From: Candidatus Gastranaerophilales bacterium
Lineage (GTDB): Bacteria > Cyanobacteriota > Vampirovibrionia > Gastranaerophilales > Gastranaerophilaceae
Direction of reading: 5' to 3'
Length of the DNA stretch: 37,293 bases
Assembly: GCA_944323325.1 (NCBI GenBank)
Contig: CALUSF010000004.1
Location: forward strand, 1 to 37,293
The notes beneath the pieces are model-generated. The model saw nothing but the letters and a program-made list of their open reading frames with translations. It was not told where the DNA came from and did not search any database. This document shows positions 15,522 through 23,823 of this stretch, one piece after another (the stretch's first letter is position 1; the number at the start of each line of letters is the position of its first letter). Position numbers and translations under genes: made by a program.

Positions 15522-15529
15522 AGACAATT

Positions 15530-15619
15530 CGGAGAAGGAGGGATTCGAACCCTCGGTACAGGTTACCCCATACAACACCTTAGCAGGGTGCCGCCTTAAA
15601 CCTACTCGGCCACTTCTCC
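15530..15619 (-). tRNA. tRNA-Ser(GCT)
   Basis: A 90-nt gene with acceptor GGAGAAG/CTTCTCC and discriminator G. The anticodon stem-loop is CACCCTGCTAAGGTG, with anticodon GCT reading AGC/AGT. A long variable arm and a T-arm with GGTTCGAATCC complete it. The length and variable arm are class II features typical of serine tRNA. CCA is not encoded, in contrast to the neighbouring tRNA-Asp. Confidence 0.96.
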
Positions 15620-15666
15620 GTATCAATATTTCTATGTTACCACAAATATTTTATTTTTCAAAATAA

Positions 15667-15693
15667 AATCCTGATTATGATGTAATCAGGATT
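15667..15693. terminator. Bidirectional-type terminator hairpin
   Basis: An 11-bp perfect stem (AATCCTGATTA / TAATCAGGATT) with a 5-nt loop has T-rich sequence on both strands. It lies downstream of the leftward gene run ending at 15801 and upstream of tRNA-Ser. Confidence 0.75.
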
Positions 15694-15800
15694 ATTTTTT
15701 ATACTCTCAACTATCTTATTCCAAGACAGCCTTTCATAATCCGGGTAATAATAATTTGTTTTTCGCTGAATTGTTCGCCAGCAAAAATACAAATCCAACC

Positions 15801-15956
15801 CTACTTCACAGCTTGCAGTTTAACCTGAATTCCTGATTCAGCATTAATTGTTACCGCATTTGCGACGGCCATCGTCCTCCGTTTTTTTGCCCCTCTTAAT
15901 ATAAATTCAACTCCTGTAAATGTGTTGTTTGTTGGGGTTGTGAGCTTTTTTAACAT
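15801..15956 (-). CDS. Small hypothetical protein (51 aa), tentative
   Basis: The frame encodes MLKKLTTPTNNTFTGVEFIL and a basic middle (RGAKKRRT), and ends IQVKLQAVK. The start at 15956 follows AAAGGA at good spacing. A longer reading to 16016 exists without better support. It lies between rsmI and a strong terminator, transcribed leftward. No known family was recognised. The order and the terminator favour a real short gene, but composition alone does not prove it. Confidence 0.4.
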   Translation of the reverse strand: MLKKLTTPTNNTFTGVEFILRGAKKRRTMAVANAVTINAESGIQVKLQAVK

Positions 15957-16059
15957 ATCCTGGTCCTTTCCGATTAATGTATATTTTCGAGTCTTGTAAT
16001 ATACATATCGGCACATTTTTTTAAAACTTTAGGGTTTTTAAGGAAATGTTTACAATTAT

Positions 16060-16869
16060 TTACATATTGAGAACTTTTTTATACACATCATTCTTATTTT
16101 GGTTAAAAAGTGTTGAGATAATTACGGCAATATCCTTATCTTTAAACCCTTTAGACTTCAAAAGCTCAATTTTATAATCTAAATCAGTGTCTTCGGAATT
16201 TTCTTCCGCACTTATCATACACACAATTTCACCCTTAATTCCGTTCTGAAAATATGATAAAATTTCAGATACAGAGCCGGTCTTAACCTCTTCATACAGC
16301 TTGGAAAGCTCTCTGCCTAAGCTTACTTGTGCATTTTTACGGCATTTTTTTATAATGCTTAATGTTTTTAAAATTCTCTCCGGCGAATCATAAAAAACAA
16401 CATTCATACCGGCGTATTTTTTTATAATATCCGTTATTTGATTTTCCGAGCGCGGCATAAAACCTATAAAAATAAATTCTTCCGTTTTTCTCGGCACTTG
16501 AGACAAAAAAGTCGTAACAGCGCATGCACCGGGAAGTGAGGTAAAAGCAATGCCCCTTTTCGCCAGCTCTTCCGTTAAAACGGCTCCGGGGTCACAAATC
16601 ATAGGAGTTCCGGCATCGGAAACGAGAGCTATACTTTTATTATTTTCCAGCTCTCTAATCAAAAAATCAACCCGTTCTCGCTCATTGTACTTATGATAAG
16701 AAATACATTTTGTATTTATATCGTAATGATTTAAAAGCTTTTGCGTAACGCGTGTATCCTCACAAGCAATAAAATCAACTTCTTTAAGAATTTCTATCGC
16801 ACGCAGAGTTATGTCCCGTATATTTCCGATAGGTGTCGGAATAATATATAACTGAAATTTTCTTGTCAT
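16060..16869 (-). CDS. rsmI: 16S rRNA 2'-O-methyltransferase RsmI (C1402)
   Basis: A 269-aa tetrapyrrole-methylase-fold enzyme that 2'-O-methylates C1402 of 16S rRNA using AdoMet. Family signatures in order are LYIIPTPIGNIRDITLRAIEIL (8-29), FIACEDTRVTQKLL (33-46), HKYNERER (59-66), ALVSDAGTPMICDPGAVLT (about 81-99), LPGACAVTTFLS (about 112-123), FIFIGFMPR (about 132-140) and VFYDSPERI (about 156-164). The length is typical. It starts 9 bp after the stop of the small membrane protein gene, in the same leftward run as rng. All motifs are intact. Confidence 0.96.
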   Translation of the reverse strand: MTRKFQLYIIPTPIGNIRDITLRAIEILKEVDFIACEDTRVTQKLLNHYDINTKCISYHKYNERERVDFLIRELENNKSIALVSDAGTPMICDPGAVLTEELAKRGIAFTSLPGACAVTTFLSQVPRKTEEFIFIGFMPRSENQITDIIKKYAGMNVVFYDSPERILKTLSIIKKCRKNAQVSLGRELSKLYEEVKTGSVSEILSYFQNGIKGEIVCMISAEENSEDTDLDYKIELLKSKGFKDKDIAVIISTLFNQNKNDVYKKVLNM

Positions 16870-16878
16870 TGTTTTAAT

Positions 16879-17274
16879 TTAATATTTTGTTTTATCAAGA
16901 AATGTTCTGACAGCTTCTTCAAGCGAATACGGCGTAACAAGAGAAGTTTCTCCTTCCGGTGCTGTCTCCTGATTGGAAACGCTGCCGCGTATTTTATTAT
17001 ACAAAGACAGCAAAACAAACAACAAAATTGAAGATATGCCGACTCCTGCCATTGCAAGCAGAAACTTTTTTGCAATTTTCCTCTTGCTGACCGGCTGTTT
17101 ATAAGCGTAATTTTGTTGTCCAATTTCCGGTTCAGGCGTGTTTGTTGAAGCTTCCGGTGAAACGGTTTCCGTTACCGGTATGTTTTCCGTATTTTCTAAA
17201 GAAGGTTCTTCCGCAAAAACCGGTGAAACCAGTACCAATGCAAGTAGTATAATTATTACTTTATTCTTCAGCAT
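16879..17274 (-). CDS. Small exported/membrane protein, unknown function
   Basis: A 131-aa protein with an N-terminal signal peptide (MLKNKVIIILLALVLVSPVF, cleavage likely after AEE or nearby). A Pro/Thr/Glu-rich linker (about 25-60), a basic patch (SKRKIAKK), one transmembrane helix (about 72-90, LLAMAGVGISSILLFVLLSL) and a short cytoplasmic or periplasmic tail with LEEAVRTFLDKTKY follow. It overlaps the rng stop by 14 bp and precedes rsmI, so it is probably co-transcribed with both. Not recognised as a known family. The architecture suggests an envelope protein with a single C-terminal anchor. Confidence 0.75.
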   Translation of the reverse strand: MLKNKVIIILLALVLVSPVFAEEPSLENTENIPVTETVSPEASTNTPEPEIGQQNYAYKQPVSKRKIAKKFLLAMAGVGISSILLFVLLSLYNKIRGSVSNQETAPEGETSLVTPYSLEEAVRTFLDKTKY

Positions 17275-18976
17275 CTTTTTTTGCAGTCCTTCTGGTTCTT
17301 TTTTGAGAATTCCGGTTTGGTCTGCGGCTTTTCTTAGCCGGTTTTTCTTCTTGTTCTGCCGGTTTTACTTCCGCCGTTTCGGGTTGTACGGCCGGTGTTT
17401 CTTCTACGGCTTGTACGGCAGCATTTTCGGGAATTACCGGAACTATTTCCGAGTTTTCGTTAATAACCGTTTGCGCCGTTGTTTCAGGCTGAATGTCAGA
17501 TTCCTTAATCTTTCTCCTGCCTTTTCCTCTTGATTTTTTTGTTTCTTTTTCCTGTTTTATTTCAACGGCATTTTCCTGAGCTGTAACCGACGGGTTTTGT
17601 TCAGTTTCAAGAACTTCTTCTTGAACGGTTTGCTGCTGTTCTTTTATTTCCTCCGGCTTATTATTGTTATATTTATTATTAAATTTCTTCTTACCGCCCA
17701 TTGGAAGTTTAATTTTTGCGGCTTTTGCTCTGTATTCGCCTTCCGATGTGGCGGAAGCAAATTTAATGTCTTCCATAATGTAGCCGTTGCCTTGGCAGTG
17801 AGGGCATTTCTTTGCAAAAATTTCGCTTAATGCTTGGCCTTGACGGTGACGCGTCATTTCAACAAGTCCTAAATCCGAAAGCTGGCCGACTTGCGGCTTG
17901 GCTTTATCCGCTTCCATTGCAAGTTCAAGTTCTTCCATCATAGTAAGTTTGTCAATGCGCGATGTCATATCGATAAAGTCAATAATAATCATACCGCCTA
18001 TGTTTCTAAGCCTTAATTGGCGCGCAATTTCATGTACCGCTTCAATATTTGTTTTCAGTATTGTTTCATCCTGTGTTGCGGAATTTGTAAATTTACCGCT
18101 GTTTACGTCAATTACCGTGAGTGCCTCGGTTGTTTGAATAAACAGATAGCCGCCGGAGGGAAGATTTACCTTCATCTGCAGAGCGGCTTTAATTTCTTTG
18201 TGAATATCCATTGCAACCAATAAAGGTTCAGAACCCTTGTAAAGAGTTACATTGATATTTTTGTTCATGTGCCAGTTTTGGAGAATATTTTGAACCCTGT
18301 TTAACGCAAAAGCCGTATCTACTATGATTTCCTGGGTTTCTTCATTACAGGCTTCTCTTATAACCCTGTACAATAAATCCTGATCTCTGTATAAGAGGCT
18401 TGGCGGATTGAGGCTTTCTGCCGATGTTATAATATTATTCCATTTTTCCAGCAGAATTTCCAAATCTTCCTGAATGTCAGCCTCCGATTGTCCTTCGGCT
18501 TCCGTTCTTACAATAACTCCTATTCCTACCGGTTTAAGCAGGTTTACGACAGATTTCAACCTCGCTCTTTCTTTTGAAGAGGTAATCTTTTTACTTACAT
18601 TAATTCCGGCTTCGTTAGGCATAAGCACAAGAAAACGCCCGGGAAGAGAGATTTCTGTCGTAACACGCGGACCTTTGTGTCCTACGGGTTCTTTAACAAC
18701 TTGAACCACTATTTTCTGTTTGGGTTTAAGTTTGTCTTGAAGCGCACCTTTTCCCATAACGTCTTGCGCATGCAAAAATCCCATTTTATCGGAGCCTACA
18801 TTTACAAACGCTGCTTCAATTGAGGGTAAAATATTTTCTACTTGTGCTAAATAAACATCTCCAAGGATGATTTCTCCTCTGTGAACGTAAAATTCCGCAA
18901 CTTTACCTTTTTCCATAACCGCGGCAATATTATCGCGCTCAGCTATGACAATTTTGTTAGCTACTGCATCTTTCAT
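17261..18976 (-). CDS. rng: Ribonuclease E/G family endoribonuclease
   Basis: A 571-aa protein. An S1 RNA-binding domain (about 35-115: GDVYLAQVENILPSIEAAFV) is followed by the RNase H-like/DNase I-like catalytic core. Metal-binding Asp290 (VIDVNSGKF) and Asp333 (IIIDFIDM) are present, and the zinc-link CPHC is at 391-394. The core ends near 425. A 145-residue low-complexity tail rich in Glu, Pro, Gln and Lys follows, ending in an Arg/Lys block (KKSRRPNRNSQKRTRR). This matches RNase E-like scaffolding tails more than a bare RNase G. The enzyme cleaves AU-rich single-stranded RNA from 5'-monophosphate ends in mRNA decay and rRNA maturation. It heads the leftward rng-membrane protein-rsmI run. 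Confidence 0.94.
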   Translation of the reverse strand: MKDAVANKIVIAERDNIAAVMEKGKVAEFYVHRGEIILGDVYLAQVENILPSIEAAFVNVGSDKMGFLHAQDVMGKGALQDKLKPKQKIVVQVVKEPVGHKGPRVTTEISLPGRFLVLMPNEAGINVSKKITSSKERARLKSVVNLLKPVGIGVIVRTEAEGQSEADIQEDLEILLEKWNNIITSAESLNPPSLLYRDQDLLYRVIREACNEETQEIIVDTAFALNRVQNILQNWHMNKNINVTLYKGSEPLLVAMDIHKEIKAALQMKVNLPSGGYLFIQTTEALTVIDVNSGKFTNSATQDETILKTNIEAVHEIARQLRLRNIGGMIIIDFIDMTSRIDKLTMMEELELAMEADKAKPQVGQLSDLGLVEMTRHRQGQALSEIFAKKCPHCQGNGYIMEDIKFASATSEGEYRAKAAKIKLPMGGKKKFNNKYNNNKPEEIKEQQQTVQEEVLETEQNPSVTAQENAVEIKQEKETKKSRGKGRRKIKESDIQPETTAQTVINENSEIVPVIPENAAVQAVEETPAVQPETAEVKPAEQEEKPAKKSRRPNRNSQKRTRRTAKKDAEE

Positions 18977-19502
18977 ATCTTTTTAAATCCTTTTTCTAAA
19001 CTGCATCTCATTGAGGTTTTCATTTAGGAATCTGACTTTTGTTAATATTTTTTCATCAAATCATCAGCCCTCAGAGCCGGAATGTCAGACCCTTGACCGG
19101 TTTTTAGATATATAAACAGATTATTATCTCAAAATCCGCCTGTACCTGCGGATTCCTTAAAATCTGTTGTTTTTTCAAAACCTTCCTTGTTTTTCTTCGT
19201 GACCAAAATCTCATCAGAAGACAAAACCTTATCTATATAATACCTAAATTTTTCAAAATTGTAAAGAGATTTGTATATATTGGCAAATATCTGACTATGT
19301 AATACTGAATAGTCGTTTTTAGCTATTGTCTGCTTTTTTTGTGCCAGCTTTGGAAAAGCCGGAGAGGTATATTGTCTGTGCTTTAAATTAATACACTGTT
19401 TTCAATTTACAAGTTTGCAGATAATAAATATATAAAAATAAAAAGTAAATAATATTTGGTTTATAATAGTACTATAAATTTAACTAACAAGGATTAATCA
19501 AA
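18977..19502. other. Gene-poor 526-bp divergent intergenic region
   Basis: The region separates leftward rng from a rightward 71-aa gene and should hold both promoters. A TATAAT at 19462-19467 lies 35 bp upstream of the small gene but has no clear -35. No RNA gene, repeat or convincing open frame was seen. Confidence 0.5.
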
Positions 19503-19718
19503 ATGGGTAAAGCAAAGAGAAGAAACCTAAAACAGGAAATAAATGATAAATTTAAATATATGACGCGGGAATCTGCGCTTGATTCCGTTATAAAAAATAT
19601 TGATAACAAAAATGAAGTTATTGATACAATAACACTGTTTGGTTTTACTGCGGAAGAAATGCTTGAAGCCGGTGCTGCGTATGAAGATGTTATGGCTTTC
19701 GGCGGATTAGTCAGTTAG
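19503..19718 (+). CDS. Small hypothetical protein (71 aa)
   Basis: It begins with a basic segment (MGKAKRRNLKQEINDKFKYM) and continues with helices ending TLFGFTAEEMLEAGAAYEDV. It is soluble and acidic in the second half. AAGGATT 7 bp upstream is a plausible SD. It stands alone between two AT-rich spacers. Not recognised. The compact helical composition and good start support a real gene. Confidence 0.65.
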   Translation: MGKAKRRNLKQEINDKFKYMTRESALDSVIKNIDNKNEVIDTITLFGFTAEEMLEAGAAYEDVMAFGGLVS

Positions 19719-19827
19719 GATTTTAAAAATTATATTCAAAACTCGTCTTAATAATTTGTTACAATTTGACAAAAAATTCGGGTTTTATGTTTTTATATGA
19801 ACATGCTGTGTGTAAATGGAGGTGTAG

Positions 19828-21024
19828 ATGATAAAAATTAACCAACTAAGCGGATTAGGCTTTGCAAAAAGACCTGTTTTTAAAGGCGGGGAAAAACAGG
19901 CGGGGGAAGAAAAACCAATCAGCATTAACGAATTAAAGGGAGCGGAAGCGCTTGCGATTTATAACAGACCGGCTATAAAAAGTAAAAAGCCCGAACCTTT
20001 GGAGCTAATAAGCGATTTGACTCAAACTCCCGAAACGGTAGAGGGCGAAAAAATTTATTCTTCTGACGGTAAATTGGTATGGATTGTTGATACCAAGCCG
20101 GAGGGCAAAACCATATACAATATTGAAGATGACAAGATTGACTCAATAGTTGTAAAAGATAACAATAACAAAATTGTAAAAAGACAGGATTATTTTTATG
20201 ACGATGACAAAAATATAGATGGCGCATCTGTACGCGAGTTTTCGCTTAAAACCGGCCAACTTATAAAATCAACTAATTTTGACAAAAACGGCGAAGCTAA
20301 TTATATCGGACAGTATGAATACCGTAAAGATGATATTACGGTAAGACGCGGATATAATCTTGATGAAAACAGACAATATATAGAAATTGAGGGCAAGCAT
20401 AAGGATTTTTATGCATCAATCGACAGAAAAGATGATAATGAAGTTTTTGAAATGGTTGATAATGTGGAAGACAAATTCAAAAGCCGCAGAAGAGAAGTAA
20501 GATTTTTTAACGGAACAATGATTTCTTACGAAGAGTCAAAAAAATACACAATGCCCAGTTTAATTGGCTCAAAATACGTTAATAATCCTAATCTTGAACC
20601 GGGTAAGATAATGACAAAAGAACAAATCAAGAATCTGGCTGAAGGTTATAACGGTGAAGCAACTTATTATTCAAACGGTATTATGGAATCAAAAACCGTT
20701 AACACTCCTGAAGGAGAGTATAAAATAAGCTTTATGCCTGACGGAGAAGTTACGAAAATTACGTCAGACAAAACTGAAGTAGAATACGACGATGACCGGA
20801 TTTATGTAACCGAGCATTTGAATGATAACAAAACTAAAGAAACAATTTATTATAATGATAACGGTTATGAGGTTAGTTACAAAAACGGGGATGAGTCTAA
20901 AACAGTAGTAATTAGTAAAACGGGAAAACCGCGTTATTACTGTGATGAAAATACGGCAAAAGATTCGGAACTAAATCTGCGTTTCAATGAACTTGGCGTT
21001 ATCGAAGACGCGTATATCTGGTAA
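19828..21024 (+). CDS. Hypothetical 398-aa protein with beta-rich repeat-like body
   Basis: An SD GGAGGTG precedes the ATG. The N-terminus (MIKINQLSGLGFAKRPVFKGG) is an unusual short tag, not a classical signal peptide. The body from about 70 is a series of short beta-hairpin-like units with Tyr/Gly/Asp-Gly turns (YSSDGKLVWIVD, YEYRKDDITVRRGYN, YYSNGIMESKTV, FMPDGEVTKIT, YYNDNGYEVSYKNG). These resemble MORN/YwqK-type antiparallel repeats. It is highly charged and has no catalytic motif. Its stop abuts the stop of the convergent HD-GYP gene. A surface or scaffold function is possible but not shown. Confidence 0.7.
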   Translation: MIKINQLSGLGFAKRPVFKGGEKQAGEEKPISINELKGAEALAIYNRPAIKSKKPEPLELISDLTQTPETVEGEKIYSSDGKLVWIVDTKPEGKTIYNIEDDKIDSIVVKDNNNKIVKRQDYFYDDDKNIDGASVREFSLKTGQLIKSTNFDKNGEANYIGQYEYRKDDITVRRGYNLDENRQYIEIEGKHKDFYASIDRKDDNEVFEMVDNVEDKFKSRRREVRFFNGTMISYEESKKYTMPSLIGSKYVNNPNLEPGKIMTKEQIKNLAEGYNGEATYYSNGIMESKTVNTPEGEYKISFMPDGEVTKITSDKTEVEYDDDRIYVTEHLNDNKTKETIYYNDNGYEVSYKNGDESKTVVISKTGKPRYYCDENTAKDSELNLRFNELGVIEDAYIW

Positions 21025-21786
21025 TCACATATCAAATTTTTCAACATATTTGATAAGAGCATTGTAAACTTCGGGGAGGATTTTTCCTTCCCGAACTTCT
21101 TTGTATAAAATCAGAAGCGCTTCTGTCTTTGAAAGTCTTCTTCTGTAGACTCGTGCTTCTCTAAGAGCACTGTATTTGTCGGCAGTCGATATAATCTGAA
21201 TTCCGATATCCGGCATGCTGTCATTGTCCGGAGATGGATAACCGGAGTGGCTGAGGTTCTGGTGGTGATATTTTACGAGTTCTAATGTTTGAGGCGAAAT
21301 TTTCTGTGTTTTTAGCATTTCATACCCGAGAGTTGAATGTATATTCATGATTTCGCGCTCTTTACAGTTCAGTTTTGCTGGTTTATTCAAGATTTTGGAA
21401 GGTATTAAAACCTTTCCCAAATCATGAAGCATAGAGGCTTCTTTTATAGTATTTTTATCTGTTTCAAGCTTTAAACTGTCGGAAAGCATTGAGTATATAC
21501 CTACCGCCACATTACAAGTAGCATTCATGTGCCCTCCGGATAATTCCTTCAGCGTTTTTGTGTCAATCGACGGTTTTATTTTATATTTTTTAAGCAGCCT
21601 GATAATTGCGGGGTTTAATTCCAGCATGTTTTTGATGAGATGTTTTTGGAGTCTTTCGTCTTTTCCCGTTTTTAAAAAAGTATTTCCGGTCTCATCTTTA
21701 TATACGAAAAAACTGCTGCTGCCGATTTGGACAGCACCGTTAAGCTTTATTCTCTTCTTTTGGGGGGGGGATTTTATTAAAATCAT
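21025..21786 (-). CDS. HD-GYP-type phosphohydrolase domain protein
   Basis: A 253-aa protein. A short N-terminal beta segment precedes an HD domain: HMNATCNVAVGIYSML, then ASMLHDLGKVLIP with the HD pair, then MNIHSTLGYEML, KYHHQNLSHSGYPSP (the HH and GYP elements, with QNLS in place of the usual E..DG) and DIGIQIISTADKYSALREAR. HD-GYP proteins typically hydrolyse cyclic di-GMP. The altered HHQ..SGYP box makes activity uncertain. A run of nine C bases encodes codons 6-9 (SPPQ) close to the start, a potential slippage site. The SD is weak. It is convergent with the 398-aa gene, with adjoining stops. Confidence 0.8.
   Translation of the reverse strand: MILIKSPPQKKRIKLNGAVQIGSSSFFVYKDETGNTFLKTGKDERLQKHLIKNMLELNPAIIRLLKKYKIKPSIDTKTLKELSGGHMNATCNVAVGIYSMLSDSLKLETDKNTIKEASMLHDLGKVLIPSKILNKPAKLNCKEREIMNIHSTLGYEMLKTQKISPQTLELVKYHHQNLSHSGYPSPDNDSMPDIGIQIISTADKYSALREARVYRRRLSKTEALLILYKEVREGKILPEVYNALIKYVEKFDM
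21762..21770. repeat. Homopolymer G9/C9 tract in the 5' end of the HD-GYP gene
   Basis: Nine identical bases at codons 6-9 of the leftward gene, in an AT-rich genome where such a run is conspicuous. A change of one base would frameshift almost the whole protein. Confidence 0.8.
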
Positions 21787-21917
21787 TTTTCCGATTTGGT
21801 TTGTAACTTAACATAAGTTTACAATAATTACCGCAAATATGCAAGGAGTATTGTCCGACAGTCGGAGGGAAAATAATTTTGAATGTGTATTCTGGTCTTG
21901 TAAAAGGAGATAAATTT

Positions 21918-22451
21918 ATGACGGAAAAGAGATTTTTGAGCTTTGTACTTACAGAAGGTCTGCTTCTTCTGGTTTTGGGTATATGTATGCTTATGCTGCC
22001 CAAAATTACAACAATAACATTCGGGCTTATGCTTTGTCTTGCTTTTATAATTTACGGCGGGTATAAGGTTATCAATTCATTTTTAACAAGAAATTATACG
22101 AGACATTTTGTTTTGAATATGCTTATCGGGCTGCTTTTAATCGCGGCGGGTGTATTTCTTTTTATGGCGCCGATGTTCAGCTTAGTGCTTATTACGAGTA
22201 TTATAGGGGTTTATTTTATTGCGGAGAGTATATCTTCGACGGCTTTTGCAATTCAAAACAGAAAGACATTGTATTTTTGGTGGGCGGATATTTTTGTATC
22301 CGTTATGCAGTTTATTATAGGGCTTATTATAATTGCCGGCTTGCCTTCTACCGCTTTATGGATTGTAGGCGTTCTTGCCGGAATTAATTTTTTAATAAGC
22401 GGTGCGGTAATGATTAGTATGTATATTTCAACGAAATACGTTTACAGTTAA
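21918..22451 (+). CDS. HdeD-like (DUF308) six-helix membrane protein
   Basis: A 177-aa integral membrane protein with about six transmembrane helices in three pairs (LTEGLLLLVLGICMLML; FGLMLCLAFIIYGGYKVI; MLIGLLLIAAGVFLFM; FSLVLITSIIGVYFIAESIS; VMQFIIGLIIIAGLP; WIVGVLAGINFLISGAVMI). The repeated two-helix units, length and Gly spacing match the HdeD/DUF308 family, linked in enterobacteria to acid resistance. The start at 21918 was chosen for the SD AAAGGAGA; an in-frame codon at 21879 is less likely. The rhodanese gene follows 10 bp later, so they are likely co-transcribed. The physiological role here is unknown. Confidence 0.85.
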   Translation: MTEKRFLSFVLTEGLLLLVLGICMLMLPKITTITFGLMLCLAFIIYGGYKVINSFLTRNYTRHFVLNMLIGLLLIAAGVFLFMAPMFSLVLITSIIGVYFIAESISSTAFAIQNRKTLYFWWADIFVSVMQFIIGLIIIAGLPSTALWIVGVLAGINFLISGAVMISMYISTKYVYS

Positions 22452-22461
22452 GGAGAAAATT

Positions 22462-22848
22462 ATGACAGACGAAAAAATTCAAAATATCAGAAACAATTCG
22501 GAAAAGGCGGAATGCTATTTTTCCAGAAAGCTGGCATTTACATTGGGGCCGGTTGAATTAAAAGAACTTTCTGAAGAAAAAAATATAAAAATCATTGATG
22601 TAAGAACAAGGGCGGACTATGAAGTCGGACATATTCCGGAAGCTGTTTCCATTCCTTATGATGAATTGGAGGAAAAAATAAAAGAATTAAATAAAGACGA
22701 TTTGCATGTGATATATTGTTACAATAACTTTTGCCATCTTGGTGCAAGAGCAGCCGTTATTTTGGCAAGAAACTTATATCCCGTAATGGAACTCTCCGGA
22801 GGATTTAAAACCTGGGCTGAAGATTTCAGATTTGCGGTTGTACAATAA
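22462..22848 (+). CDS. Rhodanese-like domain protein
   Basis: A 128-aa single-domain protein. Residues about 30-125 carry the rhodanese fold signatures IIDVRTRADYEVGHIPEAVSIPYDEL and LSGGFKTWAE. The active loop is CYNNFCHLGA with the catalytic Cys at about 86, followed by a second Cys, a variant of the usual C....R loop. It could transfer sulfur or act as a redox-type variant. The SD AAGGAGAAAAT fits the ATG. It is the second gene of a two-gene unit with the HdeD-like gene and is closed by a strong terminator. Confidence 0.88.
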   Translation: MTDEKIQNIRNNSEKAECYFSRKLAFTLGPVELKELSEEKNIKIIDVRTRADYEVGHIPEAVSIPYDELEEKIKELNKDDLHVIYCYNNFCHLGARAAVILARNLYPVMELSGGFKTWAEDFRFAVVQ

Positions 22849-22853
22849 AAAAT

Positions 22854-22877
22854 AAAAAGAGGCATATGCCTCTTTTT
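22854..22877 (+). terminator. Rho-independent terminator after the rhodanese gene
   Basis: AAAAAGAGGC-ATAT-GCCTCTTTTT forms a 10-bp stem with a terminal T-run, 6 bp after the stop codon. Confidence 0.92.
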
Positions 22878-22921
22878 TACTGCCTATAGATTTTAATACA
22901 ATTTTTCTGTAGAATAAAAAT

Positions 22922-23743
22922 ATGTTTTGGGGTGTATTTCGAAGACTTTTTGTATTAATTTGCGTATATTCTTTTATATGCAGTTTTGTCTGTGCTTCCG
23001 AATTTGATTATAACAAATACAGAGAAGCGGCTGTTAATCAAGAAGATTTTTCCGGATATATGCGGACTTTGCAGGGAAAAATCCAAAAGAATTGGAACCC
23101 TCCGGATTTTGCGGAAGACGGGGATGCTACGGTTACATTCAGGATAAACAGGCAGGGAGAAATCGTAAGCCGTGAAATTACCGAAAGTTCCAATAATCCG
23201 GTATTTGACGAATCAACTCTTGAAGCGTTAAGAAAAGCCGCGCCGTTTGATAAATTTCCGGCCAATACTTCAAAACAATATCTGACAATTAAATACAATT
23301 TTCATACGTCTATAGTTAAAACTGATACGATGAAAGAGTACGTAAGAAACGCAGACAGGTTTTTTAACGTAAACAACGAAACCGCACTAAGTTATATAGA
23401 CCTTGCAATCAAAGAAGTTGAAGGCGATATCGGCTCATACTTTCTATATGGAAAAAGAAGTAAAATTAAAAGGGCGCTCGGGGATATTGAGGGTGCGGAA
23501 CAAGATCTTCAGGAATGCAAACGGCTGAAAGCTAAGTTTGACCAAAAACGCATTATGTCAAGCAAGTTAATCGCCGAGATGGAAAATTCGCCGTTTGCTT
23601 ATTTCTATCTTGCACATTCATACGAAATCGCGGGAGATTACGTCCATGCGCTTGAGGCTATAGATAAAGCAATACAGCTTACGGAACTTAATAACCAGTA
23701 CAAAAGATACAGGGCGGAACTTCTGGAAAAAAGCAATTTATAA
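22922..23743 (+). CDS. TonB C-terminal domain protein with TPR repeats
   Basis: A 273-aa protein with an N-terminal signal/anchor (about 7-26, [20 protein letters not shown]). The TonB C-terminal fold spans about 45-130: [57 protein letters not shown]. From about 135 to 270 TPR-like helices follow ([42 protein letters not shown]). It is probably a periplasmic adaptor. It is not a classical TonB because the proline-rich spanner is missing. It lies between a terminator and secA and probably forms its own unit. No ExbB/ExbD partners are in the window. Confidence 0.85.
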   Translation: MFWGVFRRLFVLICVYSFICSFVCASEFDYNKYREAAVNQEDFSGYMRTLQGKIQKNWNPPDFAEDGDATVTFRINRQGEIVSREITESSNNPVFDESTLEALRKAAPFDKFPANTSKQYLTIKYNFHTSIVKTDTMKEYVRNADRFFNVNNETALSYIDLAIKEVEGDIGSYFLYGKRSKIKRALGDIEGAEQDLQECKRLKAKFDQKRIMSSKLIAEMENSPFAYFYLAHSYEIAGDYVHALEAIDKAIQLTELNNQYKRYRAELLEKSNL

Positions 23744-23823
23744 AAAATATTCCCGTCATTTCTGTTCAGCGGGTTTTACCGTATGATTTTGTTTATGTTA
23801 CCATATTATTGGAGAGGATAAAT

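Noticed and set aside
15415-15666. Open frames on both strands across tRNA-Ser
   Set aside because: They encode the tRNA gene and its complement (for example EKEGFEPSVQ), not proteins.
23809-23823. Upstream TTG start for secA
   Set aside because: It lies on the SD GGAGAGG itself, which is well spaced for the ATG at 23824.
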